Assembly (NCBI GenBank): GCA_047291315.1
Contig: JBDPYZ010000005.1
Location: 86,177-150,176, forward strand
DNA from: Arsenophonus fragariae
GTDB lineage: Bacteria; Pseudomonadota; Gammaproteobacteria; Enterobacterales; Enterobacteriaceae
Length of the DNA stretch: 64,000 nt
Direction of reading: 5' to 3'
Made by a program: the position numbers and the translations under genes. The notes under the pieces were generated by a model. That model worked only from the letters and a program-made list of their open reading frames with translations, had not been told where the DNA came from and ran no database searches. Positions 19,484 through 28,296 of this stretch are shown one piece after another; positions within the stretch are counted from its first letter, which is position 1, and every line of letters starts with the position of its first letter.

Positions 19484-19720
19484 ATGTCTGCGTTAAACAA
19501 AGTAATCAATATAACTGGAACTGCTTCTTGTCTAACAAAAAAACTTGGAGTGTCAGACATGACAATAAGCAATTGGAAAAAAAGACGTAATGGAAGAGTG
19601 CCTGTCGATCGTGTTTTAGCAATTTACGAATTAACAGGAATAACTCCCCACGAGTTACGCCCTGATCTTTACCCAAATCCAACAGATGGGATCCCTGCTA
19701 ATAAGCAAAATGCCATCTAA
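19484..19720 (+). CDS. Cro-like phage regulator (YdaS/Cro helix-turn-helix)
   Basis: 78 residues: MSALNKVINITGTASCLTKKL, then VSDMTISNWKKRRNGRVPVDRV and LTGITPHELRPDLYPNP. The HTH with the ITPHELRPDLYP ending is typical of Cro proteins paired divergently with a short CI. Intact, excellent ribosome site. It would repress cI and tune early transcription. Confidence 0.85.
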   Translation: MSALNKVINITGTASCLTKKLGVSDMTISNWKKRRNGRVPVDRVLAIYELTGITPHELRPDLYPNPTDGIPANKQNAI

Positions 19721-19727
19721 GTAACAC

Positions 19728-19769
19728 CGTTCTTTAACATTTTGACTCGCTCTGAATAAGCATTAGAGC
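19728..19769 (+). promoter_or_regulatory. nutR-like antitermination site
   Basis: CGTTCTTTAACA (boxA, 19728-19739), then stem GCTCT...AGAGC (19749-19769) around GAATAAGCATT. It sits between cro and cII, exactly where lambda nutR lies, and has the same layout as the minus-strand site at 18668-18713. Confidence 0.65.
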
Positions 19770-19827
19770 CACCACAACCTCATAGAAATATCGAGGTAGG
19801 GAATTTTATTACTTAAGGATTATAAAC

Positions 19828-20199
19828 ATGGAATATTCAAATACTATCAAAATCACCTGCAAACCTGAGCAACTGGAATCTTACTTCTACCAGAGGATGT
19901 TTTCAGAAGAGGGCAATAATGGGTTTGCTAAATCACTTGGGATACACCCATCAACAGCGAGTCGGGATAAAACCAGAATATTTAAATTAGCCTGTCAGGT
20001 CGTCTCAGAATACGGCTTTCCTAGACATGTGGTGAGTGTGCCTGATTCATCGACACAGGAAGTTGTTATTACAAATATATCAGGCGACGAAATACGCAAG
20101 CTGATTGACATGCTAGAGCATCTTAGATTGCCAAAAAAAGAAGCTTCAAGGTTAAAAAACGATGAAGCTTATGAGAATTGTAATGAGCTTTGTATTTAA
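19828..20199 (+). CDS. CII-like phage activator
   Basis: 123 residues: IKITCKPEQLESYFYQRMFS, NNGFAKSLGIHPSTASRDKTRIFKLACQVVSEYGF, then ISGDEIRKLIDMLEHLRLPK. The KSLGIHPSTASRDK helix-turn-helix is the CII DNA-binding motif. Third gene of the cI/cro/cII switch. Intact. In lambda relatives it activates repressor and integrase promoters. Confidence 0.8.
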   Translation: MEYSNTIKITCKPEQLESYFYQRMFSEEGNNGFAKSLGIHPSTASRDKTRIFKLACQVVSEYGFPRHVVSVPDSSTQEVVITNISGDEIRKLIDMLEHLRLPKKEASRLKNDEAYENCNELCI

Positions 20200-20225
20200 T
20201 TAGAAATTTCAGGAAGTTTAATGAG

Positions 20226-20253
20226 AAGGGAAACCGCAAATTTCCCTTTTTTT
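20226..20253 (+). terminator. Terminator after cII
   Basis: Stem AAGGGAAA / TTTCCCTT with 7-base loop followed by a run of T. It lies 26 bp after cII and would end rightward transcription unless antiterminated from nutR. Confidence 0.8.
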
Positions 20254-20276
20254 CTTTCAATTTCATCGAGTTCATT

Positions 20277-20477
20277 ATGCCAAAAAAGCGCCTATTTTAC
20301 CAGCCAAATATCCATAAAAACATTATTTGAGAGAGGGTCAATTGCTCTTTCACTGAGTTAGCCACCAGTGAAGCTATCCGTTATTACCGCAAACAACCCG
20401 CCAGCAAACGGGGCAGGGTAATAGCGGATTGTCTAAATCAGGCTAAACGGTGGGCAAGATCAACAACAAAGCAATAA
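20277..20477 (+). pseudogene. Small phage protein with in-frame TGA
   Basis: MPKKRLFYQPNIHKNII, TGA at 20328-20330, then ERVNCSFTELATSEAIRYY and RKQPASKRGRVIADCLNQAKRW in the same frame. A single stop interrupts an otherwise open 66-codon gene just before the terminase. Family not recognised. Confidence 0.45.
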
Positions 20478-20493
20478 TTATTAAGGTAAAGAT

Positions 20494-21010
20494 ATGGAAA
20501 AAAACCGGATTGGGAGGCGATTGAATCCGCTTACCGTTATGATCTTTGTCTGTACGCGCTATAGCTGATAAACATGGTGTTACTGAAGGTGCTATCCGAA
20601 AGCGGGCAAAACAGAATGGTTGGCTAAGAAATCTGACTGAAAAGGTCAGGAAAGCAACAAGAACCAAGCTGGTTCATAACGAAGTACGCAGGGTTAGTAC
20701 GCAGTCAGAAATGTGTACTGACGAAGACATTATCGAACAGGCAGCCAGCGAAGCAGCAGAGGTTGTATTGGACCATCGTGCTGATTTGGTGGGATGGAAA
20801 AGGATCACAAACAAGCTAAGAGTATTTCTGAATAATGTCGACATCACCGAAGATAATCATGCTGCAATTGCCCGTACCATTACCGCAGGCGTTGATGCCC
20901 AAATTAAACTAATCAAGGGTGAACGAGAATCATACAATATTGATAGTGGTGACAGGAACGCGGTATCAGAGAGTATTTCTAATCTTATGGATGAATTATC
21001 CAAAGGATAA
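20494..21010 (+). pseudogene. Terminase small subunit, N-terminus frameshifted
   Basis: From 20546 the frame is open: VRAIADKHGVTEGAIRKRAKQNGW (helix-turn-helix for phage DNA recognition), then CTDEDIIEQAASEAAEVVLDHR and HAAIARTITAGVDAQIKLIKGERE. The true N-terminus (DWEAIESAYR) lies in another frame between 20494 and 20545, so the natural start is cut off. A TTG at 20546 could give a shortened protein. Stops 2 bp before terL. Confidence 0.75.
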
Positions 21011-21012
21011 CC

Positions 21013-22499
21013 ATGAAGCGACGACATTTGGCGTTATTGCGCAATAAGCGTTGGCGGCTAAACCATCTCTATTGGATAACGGATAAAACGGGTAAATCCA
21101 TTCGCTTCAACATGACGCCCGAGCAGTTAGCCTATTTTGAAGGGATGCACACCCGAAACATTATTCTTAAAGCCCGCCAACTGGGTTTCACTACGGAAGT
21201 ATGTATCATACAACTTGATGCGGCATTATTTGAGTCTGCCAGGTGTGCGTTAATTGCCCATACTTTAGTTGATGCCAAGCGACTATTCAGAGAAAAAATC
21301 AAGTACGCTTACGATAAACTTCCGTTTGAAATCAAAGCAGCTAATTCTGCCAGTAATGATTCTGTAGGGGAATTAGTTTTTAAGAAAGGCGGCTCACTTT
21401 ACATTAGCACCTCATTTCGAGGGGGTACCTTACGCTATTTACATGTCTCTGAATTTGGTAAAATATGTGCAAAATATCCCGATAAAGCCCGCGAGATTGT
21501 TACCGGTGCCTTTGAAGCGGTATCGAGTGATTGTTTTACAACAATAGAAAGCACGGCAGAAGGCCGAGCGGGTTATTTTTATGATTATTGTCAGTCTGCC
21601 GAAAAAGCACAGATTCAGTCGAAAACCCTTTCGCCGTTAGACTGGAAATTCTTTTTTTTCCCCTGGTGGCAAAATTCTTATTATGGGATTGATCCGGTAG
21701 AGCCAATCCCCCAACGGCTGATTGATTATTTTGCTGAGTTAGACGATAAACATAATATTCACTTAACCGACAGACAAAAAGCCTGGTATTACGCCAAAGA
21801 GAAAACGCTCGGTGATGATATGAAGCGGGAATATCCTTCACTACCCGCTGAAGCCTTCCTGCAATCGGTAGAAGGGGCATATTAGGCAAAACAATTTCGT
21901 TATCTTTATCAAAACAGACGCATTGGTCAATTACCGGATAACGGACATTTACCCGTTCATACCTTTTGGGATATAGGTGTCGGTGACTCTACGTCAATCT
22001 GGTTTGTCCGTGAAGTTGGCAAGGAATTTCATGTTATCGATCACTACTCAAATAGTGGCGAGGGTTTGCGACATTATATGAAAGTGTTGAAAGACAAAGG
22101 CTATACCTACGCCAGTCACAATGCGCCACATGATATCGATAATCGTGAATTCGGCTCTGATGCTAAATCCAGGCGTGAAATCGCCAGAAGAGGCTATGAT
22201 ATTGATGGACAAAATACACAATAAGATTTGACGTGGTGCCAAGACTTTCCATTGACGAAGGTATCGAAGCGGTGCGTGAAATATTACCTGGCTGCGTCTT
22301 TGAGGAATATCGATGTGCTGATGGCATTGCTAATTTAGAAGCTTATCGCAAAGCATGGGATGACAAGCGTGGTTGCTGGAAAGATAAACCTCTTCATGAT
22401 TTTACCTCTCATGATGCAGATGCATTCCGGTATTTTGCGGTCAGCAGAAAAAATAAACAGCGCCCCGCCTTTGAAATTAATTTAGGAACCACCTTTTGA
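21013..22499 (+). pseudogene. Terminase large subunit, one stop and one frameshift
   Basis: The packaging ATPase/nuclease of tailed phages. The ATPase part has NIILKARQLGFTTEVCIIQL (Walker A-like region) and FTTIESTAEGRAGYFYD. The nuclease part has HTFWDIGVGDSTSIWFV and LHDFTSHDADAFRYFAVS. An in-frame TAG at 21883-21885 follows VEGAY, and a frameshift near 22222 precedes VPRLSIDEGIEAVREIL. Otherwise the gene is complete at roughly 490 codons. Confidence 0.88.
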
Positions 22500-22678
22500 T
22501 GAGTATGACAAATGTTGATTTTACCCGTCCTGAATACAAATTGCTTGTGTCGCAATGGTCGCTGGTTCGCACAGTATGTCAAGGGGGGGGATGATATTCA
22601 ATCACACCTGCCATTGCTGGAAGAATCTGATAAAAATCGCAAACAGAAGCGTAATAGGAATTATCAGGATCGGGCCGT
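22499..22678 (+). pseudogene. Portal protein N-terminal stub (DUF4055-like)
   Basis: Overlaps the terminase stop (TGATG). Reads MTNVDFTRPEYKLLVSQWSLV and, past small frame changes near a run of G at 22584, DIQSHLPLLEESDKNRK and RNYQDRAV. This resembles the start of DUF4055 portal proteins. The rest of the portal is absent: the sequence passes straight into a tail-completion gene. Confidence 0.5.
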
Positions 22679-22836
22679 TTAAAGTGGGTATGAAATCCGT
22701 CTATTTTTCCAATGTAGTGCCTTATGCCTATCGTCTTGAGATAGGGCATTCCAAACAGGCACCCAATGGCATGGTTCGGATCACGGCACAAGAATTTCAA
22801 CTGTTTTTCAATCAGGCAATGACTGAGTGTAAATGA
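22679..22836 (+). pseudogene. C-terminal piece of a head-tail connector (HK97 gp10-like)
   Basis: KVGMKSVYFSNVVPYAYRLEIGHSKQAPNGM, then VRITAQEFQLFFNQAM. This is the end of the neck/tail-completion protein that normally lies several genes after the portal. Fused to the portal stub by a deletion, so portal remainder, head and connector genes are missing. It ends overlapping the next gene (AATGATGG). Confidence 0.6.
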
Positions 22837-23240
22837 TGGATCAGTTAACGATTAACACCACGATACGCGCCCATATTGCTCAACTTGCTGATAGTGAGAA
22901 TATCAGGGTAGTCTGGCCAAATTGTGCATTCGATGACATCAATGAACCCTATTTACAACTGCATATCATGCCAGCGACAACAGAAAATAAGGGGTTATCG
23001 CTTGATATGCCGGTTTTCAGCGGTATCATTCAGGTTAATGTGGTTGGTAAAGTGGGAACCGGTGATACCGTTGTCATGAATATTGCTAACCGTTTGGCAA
23101 GTTATCTGTTCAATGGTTTGTCGATGACGGATAACCTTTATCTCAGTGATGAGCCGAGCCTGTTTCCAGCCATTAGCGACCAGGCTAATTATTATAGCTT
23201 GCCTGTCAGCGTCCCTTACCGATGTCATTCTACAAAATAA
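22833..23240 (+). CDS. Phage tail terminator (DUF4128-like)
   Basis: 135 residues, open: MMDQLTINTTIRAHIAQLAD, IRVVWPNCAFDDINEPYLQLHIMP, VFSGIIQVNVVGKVGTGDTV. It matches DUF4128, the tail-terminator type protein placed before the tail tube in siphophages. Intact frame with overlap to the upstream gene, as in a translation-coupled operon. Useless to the phage without the head genes. Confidence 0.8.
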   Translation: MMDQLTINTTIRAHIAQLADSENIRVVWPNCAFDDINEPYLQLHIMPATTENKGLSLDMPVFSGIIQVNVVGKVGTGDTVVMNIANRLASYLFNGLSMTDNLYLSDEPSLFPAISDQANYYSLPVSVPYRCHSTK

Positions 23241-23244
23241 CACC

Positions 23245-23260
23245 ACCGCCAACAGGCGGT
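23245..23260 (+). terminator. Hairpin after the tail terminator gene
   Basis: ACCGCC-AACA-GGCGGT followed by TTTTTTA, between two tail genes. It may act as a partial terminator setting the tube protein level. Confidence 0.6.
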
Positions 23261-23289
23261 TTTTTATTAGCTAAAATGAGGTTTTAATC

Positions 23290-23943
23290 ATGGCATACAA
23301 TATTCCTAATGGTTCGCGTGTTTATGTTGCCAATAAATATGCGGATAAGATAACAATTACGGCGGCCACCAATGCAACAGAGGCGGTATTAACCGTCGAC
23401 GCGATTGGCAGCATTAAAGCGGGCGATATCGTGCAGATTGATTCTGGCTGGAAGAAAATGTCGGGCGCTTTTCGTGTGAAAGCCGCGGCTAACACCAGTA
23501 TTACCCTGAAGTCAATCGATACCACCGATAGAACGGTTTTTCCTGTCGGGGGTGCTAAAGGTAGCTTAAAGAAAGTCGAAGAGTGGGAGGGAATGGCCCA
23601 GGTGATGACCTTGTCGACGAAAGGGGGTGAGCAACAAACACAGGAAATCCAGTTTTTTGAAGATGAGCAGGCAGAGACGGTTGATACTTTTAAAAATGGT
23701 ATCACCCAGGTTTATACCTTTGCCCATGATGCAAAATCACCCATCCGAAAATTGCTAATGAAACTGGATGAGAGCAAGCAAATCATCACGATTCGGTTTT
23801 TCAATAAACGCGCAGGTGAAGATCGTTATTATACTGCTTCACTCTCATTTCAGCGGGTGCCTAATACGGCCATCAATGAGGTTGAAAACGTGGTTGCCCG
23901 TTTTTCGCTCAAATCCGATATGCAAATTTATCTTAACGCGTAA
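23290..23943 (+). CDS. Major tail tube protein
   Basis: 217 residues, open. MAYNIPNGSRVYVANKYADK, then IGSIKAGDIVQIDSGWKKM and EWEGMAQVMTLSTKGGEQQTQ, then ITQVYTFAHDAKSPI. This is the siphophage tail-tube family (Phage_TTP-like): an N-terminal Ig-like insertion followed by the tube fold. Its place between tail terminator and tail chaperone is standard. Codon use and GC are higher than host neighbours, as in the rest of this phage module. Confidence 0.82.
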   Translation: MAYNIPNGSRVYVANKYADKITITAATNATEAVLTVDAIGSIKAGDIVQIDSGWKKMSGAFRVKAAANTSITLKSIDTTDRTVFPVGGAKGSLKKVEEWEGMAQVMTLSTKGGEQQTQEIQFFEDEQAETVDTFKNGITQVYTFAHDAKSPIRKLLMKLDESKQIITIRFFNKRAGEDRYYTASLSFQRVPNTAINEVENVVARFSLKSDMQIYLNA

Positions 23944-23986
23944 TGATTGCCCCTTGACTGGGTTTTTGTTTTTTTAAGGAAAAAGA

Positions 23987-24293
23987 ATGGCCAAATTTAC
24001 CCTAGTACCCAAGCCAACGTTTAAAGCCAATGTCCGCATTCCGCTGGCAGGCAAAAAAGAGCCTGAAATAGTCACTTTCACATTCAATCATAAAGCGATG
24101 AGTGAACTGGAAACGATGAGTGAAACTGCCCATTGAGGAATTTTATCGGCAAATTATTGCTGACTGGGCGATTGAAGAGCCTTATCACGCTGAAAATTTA
24201 AAATTGCTATTTGACAACTATCCCTCAGCCGCCAGCGCCATTAGTACAACGTATTATAGCGAACTATTAGGCTAACGCGAAAAAAACTCGTAG
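23987..24293 (+). pseudogene. Tail assembly chaperone (G-like), frameshifted
   Basis: MAKFTLVPKPTFKANVRIPL, then KEPEIVTFTFNHKAMSELETMS in one frame. After an indel near 24130 the next frame reads LPIEEFYRQIIADWAIEEPY, then LFDNYPSAASAISTTYYSELLG. A TAA at 24273 precedes the natural end (REKNS, TAG at 24291). It corresponds to the lambda gpG position before the tape measure. A phased slippery heptamer lies at 24281-24287. Confidence 0.7.
24281..24287 (+). promoter_or_regulatory. Candidate -1 ribosomal frameshift heptamer
   Basis: A AAA AAC is in the correct phase of the chaperone frame (gaA AAA AAC). A -1 slip continues as LVAVVEAIYGGMTETD, the start of the downstream DUF1799-like segment. 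This mimics lambda gpG/gpGT. The in-frame TAA at 24273 now blocks it. Confidence 0.55.
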
Positions 24294-24598
24294 CGGTCGT
24301 TGAGGCCATATATGGCGGCATGACTGAGACCGACATCCGCAATTTTAAAGCCGCCTTTGGTTTTACCCCTGAGGCCTGTGAAGTCGAAGTCTGGCCTGAT
24401 GTCTGGGCGGCGTATCTTACTTTTAATGCCATGCGTATTCAGTGGCGAATAGGTATAAATGGGCCAACGGGACTGGATTATACGGTGTTATCCCACGTCA
24501 TTGATTTTCTGGGTATCAATAGTGACAAGACGACCTTGTTTAATGATATCCGGGTGATGGAAGCGAAAGCCTTAGCGATCATGTATCAAAAGACATGA
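24287..24598 (+). CDS. Tail chaperone extension (DUF1799-like, T domain of gpGT)
   Basis: LVAVVEAIYGGMTETDIRNFK, then FTPEACEVEVWPDVWAAYLTFNAM and WRIGINGPTGLDYTVLSHVI. This matches DUF1799 phage proteins before the tape measure. There is an ATG at 24320, but alignment of the preceding residues suggests it is normally made only by -1 frameshifting from the chaperone. The segment itself is undamaged. Confidence 0.65.
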   Translation, partial: LVAVVEAIYGGMTETDIRNFKAAFGFTPEACEVEVWPDVWAAYLTFNAMRIQWRIGINGPTGLDYTVLSHVIDFLGINSDKTTLFNDIRVMEAKALAIMYQKT

Positions 24599-24618
24599 TT
24601 ACCAATACGTTATGGGCA

Positions 24619-24897
24619 TTAATCATTATGTTGGTCATTTTTATTTCCTATAAGTATCTTTGCTGTTTTTTCAGTCGCTTTTTCGGCTATATCATCAATA
24701 ATCTCAGGCGAAAAAGATAACTCCTTAGGTGCAAGCGGTGTTTTACCTAGATGGTGTTTGACTGCGTTAATTAAAACGGAGATAATCTCAGTATTAACAG
24801 AACGCTTATTATCTTCAGCCATTTTCTGTACTAAGTCTTTTAAGTCAATAGGCAGTCTTATGTTTATCTGTGGGTTTCTATTCATTTTAGTAACCAT
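24619..24897 (-). CDS. Arc-family ribbon-helix-helix repressor
   Basis: 92 residues: NRNPQINIRLPIDLKDLVQKMAEDNKRSVNTEIISVLINAV, the Arc/Mnt ribbon-helix-helix. An acidic tail (FSPEIIDDIAEKATEKTAK) follows. Encoded against the tail operon, so it is probably a separately expressed cargo (moron) gene or part of an immunity-I region like arc/mnt of P22. Intact. Confidence 0.8.
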   Translation of the reverse strand: MVTKMNRNPQINIRLPIDLKDLVQKMAEDNKRSVNTEIISVLINAVKHHLGKTPLAPKELSFSPEIIDDIAEKATEKTAKILIGNKNDQHND

Positions 24898-25011
24898 ATG
24901 GTTTTATTAACAAGGTCTTCTTAAGTGCTCAGGTATAATTCTGTATCAAAAGTTTTAATGTACTTGTTTTTCTTTGACAGACAGCTCAAAACATCACCAC
25001 CTCACAATTGT

Positions 25012-25215
25012 TTATTTTTTATTATCATATAGTTTAGTTAAAGTTTCTTCTAAAGCTTCTTTTATTTTATCTGCTTCTGCTTGAGCTATAGATTCAATCA
25101 TTTTACTTGTAGAGGTTTCATCTACCGTTGACTGTAATATCATAACTATCTCAGAATTTAGGGAACGCCCATTTTGAGCAGCTCTTACATAGTGTAGCAA
25201 AAAAAGTGACTTCAT
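25012..25215 (-). pseudogene. Second Arc-like protein, N-terminus lost
   Basis: VRAAQNGRSLNSEIVMILQS, then MIESIAQAEADKIKEALEETL. The helix-turn part (AAQNGRSLNSEIV) matches Arc proteins, but the beta strand with the RLP motif that contacts DNA is missing. The gene is probably truncated. Confidence 0.55.
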
Positions 25216-25235
25216 ATTATCACCGTATCATTATA

Positions 25236-25391
25236 ATGGTAACATGGACAGAAGTAGTTCCCTCTAATTATTTCATAGGGGATATTGAGACATTGATGGA
25301 ATATCTAGAAAGACTTGGGGTCGTGGTGCTTGCTGATGAAGCGGAACGCCGGAACTTTGTCAAAGAGAATCTCATGCGGTTGATTAACTGA
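25236..25391 (+). other. Short open reading frame before the tape measure
   Basis: MVTWTEVVPSNYFIGDIETL, then MEYLERLGVVVLADEAERRNFVKENLMRLIN. It has plausible protein composition and GC-richer codons. Unrecognised. It could be the end of a larger lost gene. Confidence 0.35.
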
Positions 25392-25443
25392 TAAAGCGAT
25401 AAATCAATCTATTGAGCACCTTAAGGTATAAATTACTTACTAC

Positions 25444-25465
25444 GCCAGCCCTGTGCTGGCTTTTT
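25444..25465 (+). terminator. Hairpin before the tape measure gene
   Basis: GCCAGC-CCTGT-GCTGGC followed by TTTTTG. Would end transcription of the preceding cargo genes. Confidence 0.65.
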
Positions 25466-25482
25466 GTTGCAAGGAATCCGGT

Positions 25483-28296
25483 ATGACTGATATCGCCACG
25501 ATTTCATTAAAAGTAAACACGGCGGATTTGGAAAGAGGTGAACAGAAATTAAAGTCATTTCAGGGCACAGCAGAAAAAGTTGAAAAGGCTTCATCAAATC
25601 TGGGTGATGGATTAAAAAAAGTCAGCTTAGCCTCATTAAGAAATGCCGAAACCATTAAGACTCAAAAAAATGAACTTAATGGCCTGTTAAATAGAATTAA
25701 TCCAACCAATCAAGCGTTTGATGAATTGGATAAAATCACCCGCAAACTCGCCTCTTCACACAAAAAAGGCTTTCTGTCGCTTAATTAGTTTATCGATTAC
25801 AACACGATACTGGAAGAATCGAGAGATAAGCTTACCAGGATGAATCTGGTGCTGACCGCAGAAGGTAGAGCGTTACTTGCCCAAGAAGAAACCTCAAAAC
25901 GAGCAAAGTTGGCCGCGGATAATTTTTTAAATGCATTAAAACAGCAATCAGACACCATTGGCAAGACGCGAACCGAAATTCTTGAACTGAAAGCGGCACA
26001 AATGGGGGTTTCACAACAGGCAGCCCCCATGATTGCCAAACTGAAAGCACAAGAAAAAGCGTTCATGAATGGAGCGGTAACGATGGGGCAATATCGCCAT
26101 GCGATGCGAATGTTACCGATGCAAATGACCGATGTAGTGACCTCCTTAGCCTCCGGCATGCCTGCCTGGAAGGTATTAGTGCAACGGGGCGGGCAGCTTA
26201 AAGACTCGTTTGGGGGTGTCGGTAATGCGCTAAAAGCGGTGGGTTCAATTTTAACGCCGGTCCGATTGCTGATGGGCGGATTGGCCGTATCTACGGTTGC
26301 TGCGGCTATTGCTGCCTATAAAGGTGCCAGTGAATTTGATGAGTTTAATAAACAGCTTGCGCTTACAGGTGGTTATGCGGGAAAAACGGCAGGGCAGTTA
26401 CAGGATTTAGCCAAAAAATTATCAGGCAGGGGCATTACTCAACATGCCATGGCAGATTCTTTAGCAAGAGTTGTTGGCAGTGGGACATTTAAAGGGAAAG
26501 AACTTGAAATAGTCGCCAAAGCTTCAGCAAAAATGAAACAGTCGGTTGGCAAAGATGTTGACGAAACCATAAAGGAATTTGAAAAACTAAAGAAAGATCC
26601 GCTTGGTGCCCTTGAAGCCCTTGATGACAAAATGCATTTTTTGACCGCTGCACAATATGAATATATCAATTCTCTTGTCAGGCGAGGAGAGAAAGAAAAG
26701 GCGGCGACGGAAGCCATAAGGCTTTACGGTAACGCTTCCGATGCGGTCGCCAAAACGGTTGTAGAAAATCTGGGTTACATGGAAAAAGCCGCAAATGCGG
26801 TTGTCAATTCGTTTACTACGATTTTTGACAGCTTAATGGATATTGGCAGGGAAGACACGCTCGAAGAATCCTTACAAAAGGCGCAGAAAGTTAAAGAGAT
26901 ATTGGCAAATGACAATACTCCATGGGCCGGCTGGTCGAAGAAGAGAGCAGACGATGAAATAGCCGGATTGACCGCGGTTAAAAATATAACTGAACTTCTT
27001 AATCATGTGAATAATGAACGCATGAAACAGGAAGAAAAGCGCATTGAAAATATAAAAACGCGGACAAAATATGAAAAAGAGTATGCAACAGAAGCGGAAA
27101 AAGTCGAAGCGCAAATAAAAAGAATCAATAAAGACTATGCTAAAGGAGCAATATCAGCGGCTAAAAGAGATAGATATATTGCGGCTGAACATGAAAAACT
27201 GAATAAATCTAAAACACTTGATTATAAAGTGGATGATGGCACCCGAGTCAGTGAGTCAAATAATGAAGCTTTGTTAGCCCTGCAAACGCAACTTAAGGTA
27301 CTTAGAGAACACAGAGATGTTACCGCTGTAATCAGTGCTGAAAGACGTAAACTTTGGGAGATGGAAGCTAAATTTACAATTATTGAGGGTATTGGGTCAA
27401 AACGTCAGCTAACGAACATTGAGCAGGCACTGATGGTGCAAAAAGAGACGATATTATCGTCGCAGCGTGAGTTAGCGCTTATGGGTGATAAAGTCGAAGT
27501 GCAAAAACGCTTGAATGACGAACGGGATAAACAACAAAAACGGGTTGCTGAAATTGAAGCCAGAACTCAGGTGATGATGAAAAGTGCCGGATTGTCGGAT
27601 AGAAAATATCAACAAAAGATAGCACTGGAAAAAGCGGAAACACCCGAACAGAAAGAAGCGTTAAAAAAATACTTCAATGAAGAGGCATCGTTAAGGGAAA
27701 ACTGGCAAAAAGGTATCAGAAAAGGCTTTTCTGAATTTCAGGAACAGGCTGCTAATGCTTACGCCAATGTGGCAAATATCACCCAGTTTGCTTTTGACGG
27801 AATGAGCCACTGGCTGTCTGATTTTCTGCTAATAGGTAAAGCCAACTTCGCTGACTTTACAAAATCGGTGCTTGAAATGATGGTGAAGATGATGACGCAA
27901 ATGGCGATGCTTCAGGCAATGAAAGCCGCTTTTGGTGGGCAAACAGGTGGCTTCTTTCAGACGATGTTAGGGGTGAGCATGATAGGCGCGGCAATGATGT
28001 TAGGTCCTGCCGGATGGGCAGCATTTGGGGCAGCTGGCTTCATGGGCGGGGCATTAGCTATGGGTGGTGCTTCAATGGCATTAGGCGGTATAGCGCAAAT
28101 GTTGTCACCTCAGCCGCCCGGCGCTTCAATCCGTCAGGATGCGGATAATAAACCCTCTTATGCATTTGGCGGTGCGGTAAATACCACCGCTCAAGGCAAT
28201 CCGGTGCCGTTATTGTATACACTGGATAGAAAAGAGATAGGCGGGGCAATCATATCAGCAGGGATTTACACCAAAGACCAAACGGCTCATCATTAA
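25483..28296 (+). pseudogene. Tail tape measure protein, one in-frame TAG
   Basis: A roughly 937-codon lambda-H-type tape measure. The N-terminal helices (MTDIATISLKVNTADLERGE) run to a TAG at 25786-25788. The same frame resumes FIDYNTILEESRDKLTRMNL and stays open to 28296. Visible parts: MTDVVTSLASGMPAWKVLVQ, a TMP_2-like helical domain, long coiled coils (about 27040-27700) and a glycine/alanine membrane segment (27960-28110). A CAG-to-TAG change is the simplest lesion. The last residues (TKDQTAHH) look like a junction product. Confidence 0.88.

Noticed and set aside
22995..23252. Minus-strand open frames opposite the tail terminator and tube genes
   Set aside because: They are reverse-strand shadows of conserved phage proteins in the higher-GC tail module.
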